A stretch of 64,000 bases of DNA from NCBI GenBank assembly GCA_963383645.1, contig OY726560.1:67891023-67955022 (forward strand), in the 5' to 3' direction. The translations under genes and the position numbers were made by a program. Of this stretch, positions 1 through 12,428 are shown in pieces. Source of the DNA: Muscardinus avellanarius (Eukaryota; Chordata; Mammalia; Rodentia; Gliridae). Positions within the stretch are counted from its first letter, which is position 1, and the number at the start of each line of letters is the position of its first letter. The notes beneath the pieces were generated by a model. That model made no database searches and had not been told where the DNA came from. It worked only from the letters and a program-made list of their open reading frames with translations.

Positions 1-289
1 AGGTGACCACTGTGCAGGGCCCATAGCCATTAGCTTCTCCTAAAGGGAAGAGAGAGCACTGCACGGGAATGAGGTACAGAGTGCCCTGTGTGACGAGTGA
101 GGGCTTCACAGATTCCTTTGTCTACGACTATGTATTTGTAATTTATTGACATTGCATTTGCAATGATTTCTATTCCTAATTTTATGATAGTGTTGAGATA
201 GAAAGGGGACATGCATAGCCATTTCAATTGGAATAAAAAAGGAAGGAGGCAGTGGAGTGAAGGTATAGGGCTCATGGGCAGAAGAAAAA
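1..289. other. No recognisable feature
   Basis: Unique-looking AT-rich sequence. A 90-codon open frame on the minus strand has no recognisable motif and is what chance would give. Confidence 0.4.
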
Positions 290-398
290 AAATCACAGAC
301 ATAGGAGCTGGTGTAGCTGCGGGGAAGAGCGCTTGCCTAGCACGTAGAAGGCCCTGGGTCTATCCCAAGCCCTAGAAGAAAAAGAAATCACAGACATA
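290..398 (+). mobile_element. ID SINE monomer with perfect TSD
   Basis: The body (304-384) is a tRNA-derived ID element. It shows the typical core agcgcttgcctagca and then ggccctgggt before a short A-rich tail. It is flanked by a perfect 14-bp TSD, aaatcacagacata, at 290-303 and 385-398. Unlike the dimeric SINEs elsewhere it has no 7SL/B1 half. The tRNA-like part is a SINE promoter relic, not a tRNA gene. Confidence 0.9.
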
Positions 399-530
399 GA
401 ACTTTAAAAATGTCACAGGTTATAGCCAATATTTCAGGATCTGGAGAGGTATCACTTAAAATTAAAGAAAATTTTTTAAACATTAAGGCCTTAGTAGAAC
501 TATAGAAAGCACATCAATGGGTAATCTCAT

Positions 531-535
531 AGAAC

Positions 536-579
<44 letters not shown>

Positions 580-756
580 CTTACTTGGAGATTGAACCCA
601 GGAATGTGCTACCACTGAGCTACAGCCCCAGCCCCCTTTTTATGGGAACAGTCTTACTAAGTTTCCAAGGCTGGCTTCAAACTTGCAATCCTCCTGTTTC
701 AGCTTCCCAAGTACTAGCATTACAGGAGTGTGCTACCATGACCAGCTAGAATACTA
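531..756 (-). mobile_element. B1-dID SINE (minus) with TG-repeat tail
   Basis: Read on the minus strand this is a B1-like half (from about 747), then an ID-like half with gtagctcagtggtag, then a tail that has become a (TG)n tract. The imperfect TSD agaacacta / agaatacta lies at 531-539 and 748-756. The copy is diverged. Confidence 0.85.
540..578. repeat. (TG)n microsatellite
   Basis: About 19 TG units occupy the 3' tail position of the adjacent minus-strand SINE, so the repeat probably grew from its A-rich tail. Confidence 0.95.
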
Positions 757-791
757 CTACTTCTTTCATATCCCCATTTACATGTATTTGT

Positions 792-1040
792 TAAAAATAA
801 AAATTTTAGCCGGGCGTGGTGGCGCACGCTTGTAATCCCCGCGCTTGGGAGGCAGAGACAGGAGGATCGCGCAGGTTCGAAGCCAGGCGCATGCGCTGGC
901 TTAAGAGACCCTGTTTCCAAATAAAAATACAAAATAGGTGTCTGGGAGTGGAGCCCGGAGGTAGAAGGGCTTCCAGGAACCCCAGTACCACCAAAAAAAA
1001 AAAAAATAAATAAAAAATAATAATAAATAAAAAAATTTTT
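792..1040 (+). mobile_element. B1-dID SINE, 'ttaagagacc' subfamily
   Basis: The head gccgggcgtggtggcgcac starts at 809. The B1 half ends in ttaagagaccctgtttcc; the ID half ends in ggaaccccagtaccacc followed by an A-rich tail. The flanks share an AT-rich direct repeat (taaaaattttta-like) that fits a TSD. A tandem 'gcgcatgcgctggc' in the B1 half is local variation. Confidence 0.92.
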
Positions 1041-2210
1041 AAATGTGTTTTTATGATTCTATCATTTCTTGATTTTAAAAAATCTCTTGACATATTCCAG
1101 ATCAATCGATGCTCACTTGGCCTGAGCACCAGGTAGCTGTCTCTAGCTCCAGGGCTCCCCGTGGGTTGACTGAGGCCTTTGTTGAAATCATGTCATGTTT
1201 TTATTCCTTGCTCTGTGCTCTCAACTTCTTTCCATCCCCTTGGAGATGGTGATCGCCATAAACCACTTACACCCAAATTTTGTTTCAGAGTCTCATTCCT
1301 TTGTACTTTTGCTCTTGAAAACTTGGTCTGACATGGTTTGACGTGTCACCGGGGCTGCCCTCTACAGGTGTGGTCACGTGCACAGGCCGCAGTGGGGTCG
1401 AGTGCCTAACATTACAATTTTCTTAAAAAAACAACAACAACAAACGAACATAGCCTTGTGTAGAGTCACTACTCCTGCAGTGTGGCTGTTGTATTAGAAG
1501 AAGTCTAGTTAATTACATGCTGTGCAAAACTAGCTCTTATCCTTCAAACTTTGGGCATATGTGTCAAAATGTGTTTACCAACCGTATGGTGAGTTTCCTT
1601 TTGAGCTTCTGGTCCCATTTTTTTTTTTTTTTTTTTTTTTTACCAGCAAACCTTAATTAAGACCATGAGGGTCTATTACAAGGGAGTCTAATACTGAGAA
1701 GTCACACACACACACACAAAAAAAAACCCTCCCAGATGTTTCAGGTCTTAAACTCTCTGTTCTAGAATGTTCCTTGGGTTCTAATAAGATTTGCTCACTT
1801 ACCTGCCTCCTGCAACTGGAAGAGATGGTCTCTGCATGGTCACTAGTGATCCTGATACTGTTCATCGAAATCAGCAGAACCAAGGGGGGACATCAAGTGT
1901 CAAGAAAGAAACAAAGAAGGTAGGTTTTTATATCTACTTAAGCAAAAAAGAAATTGCAGCTTCCTTTGCAAAAAGTAATGAAAATAAAATAAAATAAAAA
2001 CAGCATATGAACTCTCCTTTCCATAATCACTACCATGAAGATAAAAGGCTAAAGAAAAATAGAATCAATGATGTAAATTAAGTAATAGATGATAGAGACT
2101 GCTTCACTTATTCTTTATTAGAAGGGTTTAAAAGTTTCTTTTAAATACCTTTAATCAGATCCTTGTACTTTTTTTCCCCCTAACAATACACTTATTAAGA
2201 CCTATTCTTT
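1041..2210. other. No confident feature
   Basis: This stretch holds a T tract (about 1618-1641), a short (CA)n at about 1706-1720 and mixed AT-rich sequence. I see no gene, RNA or recognisable repeat. Confidence 0.35.
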
Positions 2211-2356
2211 TAGCTGGGTGTGATGGTGCATACCAGTAATACTAGTACTTGGAAGGCTGAAATAAGAGGAGTACAGGATTGAAGACAGCCTTAGAAACTT
2301 AGTGATACAGTGCTTCAAAGATAAACAAAGTAATAGTAAAATAATTAATAATAATA

Positions 2357-2397
<41 letters not shown>

Positions 2398-2455
2398 ATG
2401 GCTGGGGGTATAACTCAGTGGTAGAATTCCCCTTATCCCCAGTAAAAAAAATCCC
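2211..2455 (+). mobile_element. Diverged B1-dID SINE split by trinucleotide repeat
   Basis: A degenerate head (gctgggtgtgatggtgcat) starts at 2213. The two halves are separated by an expanded (AAT)n/(ATG)n tract at about 2345-2397. The ID half reads ggctgggggtataactcagtggtag and ends near 2450 in an A tract. The microsatellite sits where the A-rich linker between the halves normally lies. Confidence 0.85.
2345..2397. repeat. (AAT)n-(ATG)n microsatellite
   Basis: A short (AAT)n run passes into about 13 ATG units inside the linker of the surrounding SINE. Confidence 0.95.
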
Positions 2456-2459
2456 CTAT

Positions 2460-3396
2460 TTTTCCAAGTCTAGTCATCTCTCTTGATGGTGAGTAGTTTC
2501 ATGTTTGGTTACTCTGGAGTTGTTCCTAGATATCCCTGTATCTCCCATCATTCATTCCTTACACTGCTTCCAAACTCCCTGGGCTCTGCCTGTGTCGGTT
2601 TACTTTACACAGCTGTCTCTTTACCTCATTAACTGTTGAACTTAAATACCAATAGGTTTAAATTTTTCTTTTATGTATCCTTAAGTTTTAATGTAAAATC
2701 TCTACTCCTCTACCATATAATTTATTATTTTCCAAATCTTGGTTTCTCTTTCTGGAATTATCACCAAGAGACATAATTTTTAATTCTAGCCAATTGCATA
2801 TACTGCATCAAAACTGTTTGTGGATGTCAACAAATGTAAAAATGTAGATTAATGTAGACTGGTATTTCACAGAGAAGGGTGTTTTAAACACATGCATGCT
2901 CTTTTTCTCACATACTGTTAATTTTATGGAAAATTCTCTTCCTTACTTTGTGCACCTGGCAAAACAAAAACCCAGTTTATGCATGATGATTTCCTCGAAG
3001 CTTTTTGACACCTCTCCATTTCCCTGGCTCTATTTATTGCGCCATCTCTGCACCATGCAGATGTTATTATAATTGCAGCTACCTCTTGAATTATAACAAT
3101 TATTTTATTAATATAATTTTACTTGCCTTTTTTTTTTCTAATTGACTCCGAGGTTCTTGAAGTGGAAATTTACACACAAGTCATTTTCGTATTTATGGTG
3201 TCCAGCCTAGTGCAGGGCATAGATAATGTGATCTGTGAGCGTTAGTGAAATCTTAAGGTATGCCTAGATAAAGATGGTGAATGAAACATTTTCTGTCACA
3301 TGTCAATGTTTAAGGCGAGTTAAACTCTCAGGATTGAACCATGGCACAGGAATGGACAGAAGTCACTGAATTAGTTCTTCATAAATATTATTATTT
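2460..3396. other. No confident feature
   Basis: AT-rich unique sequence. The part near 3180-3250 faintly resembles an L2/MIR 3' end, but too weakly to call. Confidence 0.3.
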
Positions 3397-3621
3397 AAAA
3401 GTACCATTTAGCCGGGCGTGGTGGCGCATGCTTGTAATCCCTGCGTTTGGGAAACGGAGTCAGGAGGATCGCGCAGGTTCGAAGCCAGCCGCGCTGGCTT
3501 AAGAGACCCTGTTTCCAAATAAAAAGTATAAAATAGGTCTGGGAGTGTAGCCTGGAGTTAGAAGGGTTTCTAGGAACCCCAGTACCACCACCACCACCAC
3601 CAAAAAAAAAAGTACCATTTA
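3397..3621 (+). mobile_element. Young B1-dID SINE with perfect 14-bp TSD
   Basis: The body (3411-3607) has an intact head gccgggcgtggtggcgcat and belongs to the ttaagagacc subfamily. A (CCA) expansion sits at its 3' end before the A tail. The TSD aaaagtaccattta is perfect at 3397-3410 and 3608-3621, which suggests recent insertion. Confidence 0.95.
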
Positions 3622-4340
3622 GAAACCTAGCTGATTGAAAGACAGTAATTACACTGTAGTTAATAAATCAACATCTTTGTATGCAGATACTATTGGGAAC
3701 TCCTTTCCAAAAATATTGAAACATCTAAGAGAATGGAAAAGTCATAGAAGGTGGACAAAATCTAAACATCCATTTTCCACCTTGAACACTTTTATACTCA
3801 AGAACTGCTCAATTGGAAGAGTACTCATGTTTTTACAGATGTTAGTATCTTCCTGTATCTAGGAGTAGTAGTTTTTTGTATGTAATGGCTCTCATTTTTC
3901 TCAGGTTTAGCTCTCTTCTTGATTTTTCTGTTCCTTCAAAGAGGGGACTGGGCACAGCAGGAGAATTCCATGCTGAGAAACTGACAACACATGCTTTTAG
4001 TTCAATGGGATTCTAATTCATTAAAATATAAACCAGGGCATTCTCTCATTAGAATTCTCCACATGAGTCATGGACCATATGGTGTAATCCCAAGTTTGCC
4101 TTTAGTTTTGGTGAAGCAATATCATCCCAATTCATGGAAAGATTTGGGAAATTGTTTATTGCTGTTAAATCCATTCTAGCTGAATGATAGAATTTTGAAC
4201 CTGAAAATAATTTTTTATATCACTAAACTGATTTTCTTTGTTGATAGATGAATAACCAGAAATCTATATATATTTTATGTCTGAATCAAGGTTGAAGAGG
4301 TGGAACTGAGGCCAATGAGCTAGCAGGTTGATTTTTTTCT
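3622..4340. other. No confident feature
   Basis: AT-rich sequence. Short open frames of 62-75 codons show no motif. Confidence 0.3.
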
Positions 4341-4701
4341 TGCTGTGGTTTGTATTTGGTTTCCTCCTTAAAGGTTCATGTCCTAGAAGTTTGATTCCTG
4401 GTGTTGTGTTAAGATGATGGAATCTTTAAGAGGTGAGGCCTAGTAGACTAGATGGTAATTATATTATGGCACTGCATTATTGTGAATGCAGTAGTGCTAT
4501 GTCTTGGGAGTGGGCCAAGCCTCCTGGGACTGGAGTAATGCCTATGGGAATGGGTGAGTTCAGCTTCCTCAGCTTACTTCTGGCCATGTGGTACCCTCTG
4601 TTATGAGTCAACCAGCTAGACACATCATGTCTGGAACTTCCAGAAATGTGAATTAGAATCAGGCATTTTGTTATAGCAACATAAAATGGATTAAGACAAT
4701 C
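4341..4701 (+). mobile_element. MaLR-like solo LTR
   Basis: It starts tgctgtggtttgtatttgg, contains 'gtgaggcctagtagactag' and 'tctggccatgtgg', and ends atggattaagacaat. This is the layout of MaLR (MST/MLT-type) LTRs with a plus-strand promoter-to-polyA order. The family assignment rests on remembered consensus shape. A SINE is inserted at or near its 3' end. Confidence 0.5.
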
Positions 4702-4884
4702 ATACAGGTCAGGTATGGTGTTGCACACCTGTAATTCCTATATTTGGGAGGCGGAGACAGGAATATTGCAGGTTTGACAGCAGCCTTAGCAACTTAGATC
4801 CTGTTTCAAAAATAAGATAAGGTAAAATAAAATAGACCTTAGAGTGTAGTTAAGTGGTGGATCTCCCCTGGTTTCAATGCCCCC

Positions 4885-4915
<31 letters not shown>
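4702..4915 (+). mobile_element. Diverged B1-dID SINE with (CA)n tail
   Basis: The head gtcaggtatggtgttgcacacctgtaattcc is an old B1-like start. The ID half (gagtgtagttaagtggtgg) ends in ccccaac and then (CA)n at 4887-4914. A short repeat, atcata, lies on both sides. Confidence 0.8.
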
Positions 4916-4916
<1 letters not shown>

Positions 4917-7900
4917 TGATCATATAGTTTTTATTTCCCTTCGAATACTGAGAAAGGCTGAATACTCTGTATCTAAATATATTAATTATTCCTACTATGA
5001 AAACATTTCCCTTACCCTCTGAACAGGCAGAATGAAGGCCATCAAAGATATCTTTTCCCTTATATTTGGAACTTATAAATATGTTGTTTTACACGGCCAA
5101 ATAAACTTTACAGATGGAATTAGGATTGTGAAGCCTCTTTTAGGGAAATTATAGGGTTGCCTCAAAATAAATACATAGACCTTTAAATATGAAAGAGAAG
5201 GGTAAAGTGGTAAGTCAGAAAAATAATATGGGGGAAGAAGAGGAGAAAAAGTCCCAGAAAGACCTGGCACACCATTGTTGGCTTTGAAGCTACTAGCCGA
5301 GGGATGCAGGCAGCCATTACAAGCTGGAAGCACAGGGAATGAACTGTCTGAAGACCTGCAAAAGGAAATCAACCTGCTGCCACATAGATTTAGGTCTTGT
5401 GAGATTGGAGGCAAAGAAACTGAGTCCACACACTTCTGATTCCTAAGTCTGTGGTTGTCAGAGTAGACAATTCACCACTATCTGTACTCTCTTTGCTAGT
5501 GATACTTTCACCTTTTCCTTATAATCATTGCCTGGTGAGGCCTGGGTCCTTTGAGCTATTTAACAAGGTCCCAGTGAGAAGAGGACTCCTGCAAGACAGG
5601 AGGAGGACTTTTATGCTCACATTGACTCTGTTTTGTATTCTTTGTTTTAACTGGATTATTAATCAAGCCAAATGATCTGAGTGGTCTCAATGAGACATGC
5701 TATTCTTTGCACATGAAGATGATAAAGGAAAAAGGGTATTAAGAAACCTGGGAATTGCTTAGAAATTTGTCAAGTCCCAAATAGTAAGAATCTGGCTAGT
5801 AGAAATGGAAACCATTACAGTAGTTTATAGATGCTGAGTCTTTTGAGGAAAAGCCTGATGTGATACCTGCAAAATTAATTGGGTCAGCTTATATGATCAA
5901 GAGCGTCCATAGTTGCCACTTCAGGGAACCAGAGCTAATCAATACAGAGGACTGGCAGGATCTTGCTTGCAATCCTTGGGTAGTGATGAAGGAGCTCATG
6001 GGCAGGGAGCCTCTCCTAGAGAGCCAGGCATCGGACTGATCGATCATGAACGCAAGAAATAGGGAAGGAAGGGACTTGGGGAGGGGGCTGGAGATGGCCA
6101 CTCCATATAAAGACTTCTGTTTTCATCTAGTAATAGATTACCAATGCCGCTCTGGATGTCCATGGTTCTGGGTGAAATGTGACTTTTATAGCCATGCAGC
6201 CAGGTATGCCTCTGTGATTATGTCCTAGCCTTTGAAGCAACAGAAGTTGTGTGGCACTTACAGGAAGGCTTTTAGAGAACACTTGAACATTTTGGAAGAA
6301 CATCATTTCAGTCCTCTGGCATTACTTCTTTCTGAGGCCTGGAACAGATGGATGGTTGGAGCTCTGGAAGCCCTTCCGTGCCACAAGGAGAGTTTGAGGA
6401 GAAAAGCCAGCATTAGGATGGTGGAATAAAAACATAGAAGACTTCTTAGTCCTATCTCTGGATTTGAGAGGAAAATGGAACCCAGTGATTATTGATATAA
6501 TGTTATTGTGGGGTTTCTATATATTCAAGGTAACATAATCCCAAATGATTCATAGACTGGTTGCATTAGTTAGAGTTGTCATAGAAACGAATATGAAAAT
6601 AGGATTAGACATGTAAGAAATTTATTAGGATAATCTGTGAGGAGAGAAGGGGAGGGGGCTAGAGGTGACGAGGAGAGTCTAGAAAGGAGAAAGGTTAAGG
6701 AGGAGGGGACAGGCAGTCCTAGTCTGCAGTGTGGTGTCTACGAAGGTTCTGGCTTGGCTGGTCTCCAAGCCAGAGCTGCTCAGCAGAGGAGCCCTGCTTC
6801 TCTCAGGCAGGGTCTTGCCTGTGTCCCTGACAGACATGGCAGCCATGGGTTACAGTCTTTGGCTTAGAGCAGCTGGTGTGATGGTGGGTGTGGAACACAG
6901 AAACTGGGACCTGCCGGTCCCATTTCTCACCGCAGGACCCTAGGTCAAGGTGCATTTACACGGCCATCCTAGCACCCCAGTTTTGTGTATGTCTGGTTAT
7001 GTTCCGAGTCCTTCCCTTGAAAATGTTCTTAGAGATGCTAGTGGTTGCATGCTGTCCAAAATACTTCAGTGGGGACAAAAACAAACACAAGGTCTCTGGT
7101 GGCCTCTTGTCATAGGTGTTCCTTGATGATTGGGATCTTCCTTCTAGGCTCTGTCCATTCTGGAGGTGAGAATAAGAATCACACCACTGTGATTTCTCCC
7201 ACATTAAAGGGAACTTCTGAGAAACTGAAACATAGATAAGGCGATGCCGGCTCAAGGCAGGACCAAGAATCTCGGACCTGGCTGGTGGAGAGGGCCCGTC
7301 TCCCCCTGCCCATGGCCACCACTCAACCGTCACTAGCAAGGACACCTGACAGAAATGTCAGGTCCAGAGATGCACTACAAAGGCTATAAATGGAAAATGT
7401 GCTTCTCCTATTGACTTGCTTGTATGAATAGCTAAGAGATGTTTTCCAAGTGCAAATCCCTAGCACTTTAAAATTTTTATTTCACCCAGTAGGAAGAAAA
7501 TACTCATTAAAGGATCCACAAACCTCAGCTTCTTGGCAGGAATTTTCAGCTCATTACATGGTAATTAATACTAATCTATATGCTAAAAAAGCAAAAAAGC
7601 AACCTCTTTTCTTTGTTCCCATTTTTATATGGCTGCTCTGCCAGACATCCAATAAAAGAAAAAACAGAATCCTTTATTTTTAAAAAGAGGCTGTAAGGCA
7701 AATAAAAATTGCTATGCCTAGGCTAAAGTTATCTATACAATTTTTAGTTTTGTGATGATAAAGGTTTATTATTATTTACAGAATTACTAACATCACTAAA
7801 ACACAGTGCAACAACTATAAACCCCACAACCAGTAAAATAATGCAAATGGGAGTAGAAATCAGAAAGCTTATATCTATGTCTTTAAATATGACTTTATCT

Positions 7901-8388
7901 GAATTTAACATTGTGAGTTCACTGAGATTATATTTCATATTATATCTCGTACCAGGTGACCTTGAGGAAGAGAACTGATAAGTCTTGATAACAAGTTTGA
8001 TTCAGGGATGGGAAAAGGAGAGCTGGATAAGGATGAGTGTAAATATATGGAGATATTAGAATAAACAGGTCTTGAGATCAATTGGCTATGGGTGCTGAAT
8101 GGCAGGAAGAGTCTTCTACAATGAATATGTCTTCATTTTGAGTTGATGCAGTAAAGGATCAACTTGGTAGATCTGAATTCTTCCAAACTCTTCATGTTCT
8201 ATAGAAAAAATTGCTCGGAATCTGGAACATCACCCTGGTCCCTTGGGAATATCCTGCCTGCTAAGATTGCCTCTGTTTACACTTGGCCTTGGGCTTGCCA
8301 GGCAGTCTATGATGGCAATGTGATTTATGGTAGAGACCTTCAGTCATGCAGTATTAGCTTGACCTTTGGGGGGATTGGACACTAAATA
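4916..8388. other. Long stretch without identifiable gene
   Basis: Mixed sequence with a GC-richer part at about 6630-7330. Many 60-130-codon open frames appear on both strands, but none has a recognisable domain, consistent splice signals or a plausible start context. Old LTR material may lie near 6555-6950 (a 'aaatttattagg' motif), but I could not assign it. Confidence 0.3.
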
Positions 8389-8712
8389 ATGTCAGCATGT
8401 GGGCAGTATGTCATGTCTGTGTGACCAACTCCCTGTAAAACCCTGGACACCAAGTCTCGGGGAGCTTTTGTGGTTGGTGATCCTTCATGCATAGTCACAC
8501 ATTGTCACCAGGAAAATTAAGCACCATCTGGAAGAACCACTGGGCGAGGAAAAGTGGAAGCTTGTGTCTAGTGCCTTGTGGTCTCTGCCTCATATGTATT
8601 TAACTTTGCTGATCTCAATCTATTTCCTTTCACTACAATAAACTGTAACCAGGGATACAAGAACTTTTCTGAATGCTGTAAGTTCTTTTAGAAAATCACT
8701 GAAAATGAGGGT
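8389..8712 (+). mobile_element. Probable ancient endogenous-retrovirus LTR
   Basis: The segment ends with 'ctacaataaactgtaacc' (an AATAAA signal near 8638), then 'gaacttttctgaatgctgtaagtt' and 'agaaaatcactgaaa'. That resembles the R/U5 end of old mammalian ERV LTRs. No internal retroviral genes are seen beside it. The exact family is not known to me. Confidence 0.4.
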
Positions 8713-9189
8713 AAAATCTTGGAAAATCATGAACACAAATAATCAATTGGCTTGCTGGTAATGCCATTTGTGGAGTTAGGAACTAAATGAGGAGAGATGG
8801 AATTGGAGGAACTGATGAGTTTGGTTTTGAATATGCTGCAGTGAAGGGCTCAGACAACCTCCAGTGGAGATGTCCCGTGGGAAGTGGTGGAGAAAGGAAT
8901 AAGTGTGAACCTGTGAACCAAAACAATACAGATGGTCTTTAAGTCCATGTGTAAGGATGAATTGTTCTGGGATTAAAAAGAGAAGATGATTAAAGAGAGA
9001 ATTTGGAGAACCTCAATCTTTAAGAGAAAGAGAAAGCACTACCATAAAACTATGAAATCAAGGAATTAGTGGTATCTCAAAAGCCAAAGAGGAAGATTCT
9101 TTCAAGAAGGAGCTGCTGTCTTAAAAATGCCAGATGTTATAGAAAGGCCAAGTAGTACTGAATTTTAAAAGACTGGCATTGCTTTGTCA

Positions 9190-9285
9190 TCTTTAGTTCA
9201 AAGATGAAAATAACAGAGGCTCAAAGAATTATGGGGATTTGGCAAGGATCACATGTAAAGTGGCAGAGGGCACACCAGAGACCAT
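9190..9285 (+). mobile_element. Possible MIR core relic
   Basis: The order 'agatgaaaataacagaggctcaaagaatta', then 'caaggatcacatgtaaagtggcagagg' follows the MIR consensus (gaggaaactgaggctcagagaggtta, then ggtcacacagc). It is short and diverged. Confidence 0.5.
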
Positions 9286-9681
9286 GACTGGCCAACCACG
9301 GCCAACCACGTGTACTTCCAGACACCATTCTGGGCTTCCTGTCTACATGCACCACCCTGACCACACCAACTGCCAGCACACTCTGCTCCCTGCCTGCCTG
9401 GGCTCCCCTTGCTCAGCACACGTGCTGGGGCCCATTTGTATGGAGGCGTGAAGTTTCTCTCTGTGAGGGTTTATATTCTTGAAGGCAAAGAACTGCATTT
9501 CAAAGTGCAGCTATACAAATCTGTGAGTCACAGAATAATTTCTCACTCTCTTTCCTAGTGATTTTGCTTCAGATATAAAAAGCTAAGTCTCACCTAAGGA
9601 AATGTATATTCTTCAAAGGAATAAAAGGACCAATCTATAGTGGTTTCTATTATGAATCTAATCTGTAGATTATGGTAACAA

Positions 9682-9746
9682 TCCTTCCTTCCTTCCTTCC
9701 TTCCTTCCTTCCTTCCTTCCTTCCTTCCTTCCTTCCTTCCTTCCTT
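9682..9746. repeat. (TTCC)n microsatellite
   Basis: About sixteen TTCC units, nearly perfect. Confidence 0.97.
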
Positions 9747-10019
9747 GCTTTCCAGATGTAAGTAAGAATGATCTAGCTTGAAAGCAAATCTTGGAAAGCA
9801 GTAAACAGAGTTAAAATTCTACCTTTTTCCTTCGTGGGAGTTAATGGAGCATGGGGGATGGTGACAGGTTTACAGGAGGTTAGTTTAACACAAGGAAGTT
9901 CACACAACGATCTGGGTGGGATACTTGACATGTTAAAAGATTAAAATAAAAATGATGATGGTGAAACTATGTTATGAATGTTGCCTGTGGGATGAGTAGG
10001 AAAATTGATTCCTGGGAAA

Positions 10020-10230
10020 TCAGGGGGATTTTTGGTACTAGAAATTAACTGAAGGGTATTTTATCTCTAAGCTATACACTCCAGCTCTTTTTATTTTCTT
10101 TATTTTGAAACAGGGTCTCACTAAGTTCATGATGGTCTCACTAAGTTGCTGAGGCTGACTTTGAATCCACAATCATCTTATCTCAGCCTTTCAAGTACAT
10201 GGTGTAGACCGCCACCATGTCCAACACTAT
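10020..10230 (-). mobile_element. Diverged B1-dID SINE (minus)
   Basis: In plus-strand order it shows a degenerate ID half (ggtactagaaattaactgaagggtattttatc), then 'ttttgaaacagggtctcactaagtt' and the B1 half ending ccgccaccatgtccaac. The short 'tctcactaagtt' block is duplicated. It is old. Confidence 0.75.
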
Positions 10231-10611
10231 GTGTTTTTTGTTTTTGTTTTGTTTTGGTGAATTTTGTTTATTGCTGGGCACTGGAGTTTTTACTGAATGA
10301 GCTTCTGAAAGCCCTTATTAACAATAAAGGCATTGCTCGGAAGTGGCCTTTAGGATTGAACATAATCTATGTTCTTGCTGACCTCTACTTTCCAAAACTC
10401 AGAATAAGTTTTGAAGTCATGAACACAGCAGAAAGTGTGGAGAAAGGGAAGAATTTAGTCTCAGTAGTATACTTACAAATCAAACATGTCTTGTATTTTC
10501 TGTTTTTTTTTGGGGGGGTCAAATTTATATTCAGATTATATATCATATTTAGATTATTATATTGTAAATATATATTATAGATAGCTAATTCATATATTTG
10601 GTTTTTTTCCA

Positions 10612-10800
10612 AATTTTTTAAATTAATTTTTTTATTGTTGCATTGTATTTATACATCATAATGTGGTAAAAAAAAACTTGTGTAGGCATAAATGCACACA
10701 TCACCCAGCCACCCCCCAACCAGTCCTCACCTCACTCCCTCCCCAACCCTCCCTCCCATGCTTGGTTTAGTGCTTGGCTTTGATATTTTCTGTTTTAATG
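10612..10800 (-). mobile_element. L1 3' UTR fragment (minus)
   Basis: The plus strand reads ttaatttttttattgttgcattgt, then 'gcacacatcacccag', a C-rich tract and 'catgcttggtttagtgcttgg'. The same order occurs at 34535-34700. It looks like an L1 3' end: poly(A), short AT-rich end, then a G-rich polypurine tract on the minus strand. No ORF2 is attached. Confidence 0.55.
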
Positions 10801-11319
10801 ACCAATTTGTTGATTCCTTACAATATAATGGTAGTTGTAGTATTCATGTATGGAACATGAATGTCCCCTTAAGTATCATTTTTCAGGAGTACTGGGAAGG
10901 AAGAGAAACCATTTCCTAAAGCTAGTCACCTGGCTTCAGTGAAATCATTATTTATTTGCTTGGGTATGGGAAGTTGATACTCAGACATACTGATCCATTC
11001 AAGGTGTGCTCTCTCCTCAAAAGATATTTATAAGTAACTTGGGGGCAAAGCAGAGGGAATTTGAATACATTAAAGTAGTTCCAGAAATCTTCTGCAATTT
11101 CTTATGCAAATATTTTAGCAACTTACAACTGAATTACCAATGACACAGTCAGACTTCCCAGAAATAGGAGTTCCTGCTCCTGAAAACAATTTATTGCTAT
11201 CATTTGTAACATCACTAGTTACTTTTGTGATTTTAGGAGATAAACCAGGGTTGAAATTTCCCAGTAGATATTCAAATAATTAATTTCTAAGGAAATTCTT
11301 CACTGGTAAACTTCCAGGG

Positions 11320-11338
11320 CAGAAAACACACACATACA

Positions 11339-11372
<34 letters not shown>

Positions 11373-11374
11373 GA
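11320..11374. repeat. (CA)n followed by A tract
   Basis: About ten imperfect CA units run into about 20 A. It resembles the tail of a lost SINE, but no body is recognisable upstream. Confidence 0.9.
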
Positions 11375-11614
11375 ACAAAAAACAAAACCAATGTAACCAA
11401 AATTGTCCTCAAGTTTGTTTGCAGATGATTTCTAGACAAAAATTCTTTTTGAAGTCTATTGCTAAAAATGAAGTGAAATAAGATATATCAATGGAAAAAA
11501 TGAGACTTTAAGTAAAGTGGTTTTTCTTCAAGATTTTATTGCTTAGTAGTGAAGTTGGCAAAGAGTAAAAATCTTTCTGAGTAAAAATTTAAAGCAAATC
11601 ATAAACTCTTAGCG

Positions 11615-11692
11615 TGTTTTATTTTACCCATCTTAACCTATGGATGAGGAAACCGAGCCCCCAGAACTAAGAAATTAATTGAGGGTATGGAA
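11615..11692 (+). mobile_element. Possible MIR core relic
   Basis: 'tttacccatcttaacctatggatgaggaaaccgagc' matches the MIR core order (ccccattttacagatgaggaaactgagg). Short and old. Confidence 0.45.
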
Positions 11693-11973
11693 AGAAGTGT
11701 GTCTGGAAAAATTGCCGAAGAGGTAATCTTTAGTTAATTGACTTAAGCCTCCCCGTTTCTCAGGAAGTTGAGATCCCTCCCCATGTTGAATGGCTTTGTT
11801 TGTCCATTATCATGGAGAAGTTACTTTACTGAGATTGGTGAGATCAGTAATTTGCTTGGTCTTCCTGGGAAACACTGTGTGAAGTTTGACCTTTGAATTT
11901 CACCTGTTTTCCCAGGCAATAGGGAAGAAACTTAGTCTTACACTTTGGTCCTTTGATATTGTCGGTGTACATT

Positions 11974-12211
11974 TTAAAAGGTACACCTTAGCCGGGCGTG
12001 GTGGCGCGCGCTTGTAATCCCAGCATTCAGGAGGCTGAGACTGGAGGATCGCAGTTCATGGACAGCCTCAGCTACTTAGTGAGGTCCTCTGCAACTCAGT
12101 GAGACCCGGTTTCAAAATAAAGAATACAAAATAGGGTAGGGGGTGTAGCTCGGAGGTCAAATGCTCCTGGGGTCCATACCCAGACCCATAAAAAAAAAAA
12201 AGTACACCTTT
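11974..12211 (+). mobile_element. B1-dID SINE, long subfamily
   Basis: The head starts at 11991. The B1 half carries 'gctacttagtgagg' and 'gcaactcagtgagaccc' in succession, the longer subfamily. The ID half reads gggggtgtagctcggagg. An A tail is followed by a repeat of the target, gtacacctt, at about 11980-11989 and 12202-12210. Confidence 0.93.
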
Positions 12212-12428
12212 TACCTTTCAATGTGGACTGGCAAGACATTACTGGGATGCTCTTCCCCACTGCTTGGGTCAAGTGAAAGTTCATCAGTCTTACCTAATGC
12301 AGGGCATTTAGAGATGTTTTCTCGGTTTGCCCTTCTCTCTCTGCCTTAGCCTTTGAGAAGCAACATTTGGGGAAACTTTGGAGAGTAAGGATCCCAAAGT
12401 CAGAATTTCAGCCTCATTCGTTGACAGT

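Noticed and set aside
304..384. A tRNA gene
   Set aside because: The tRNA-like sequence is an ID SINE: it has a TSD, an A-rich tail and no full cloverleaf.
540..749. Open frame starting with Cys-Val repeats
   Set aside because: It is a translation of the (TG)n tract and SINE sequence.
6555..7345. GC-richer segment with several overlapping frames, possible gene
   Set aside because: Frames occur on both strands, with no shared motif or splice pattern; it may be old LTR sequence but could not be assigned.
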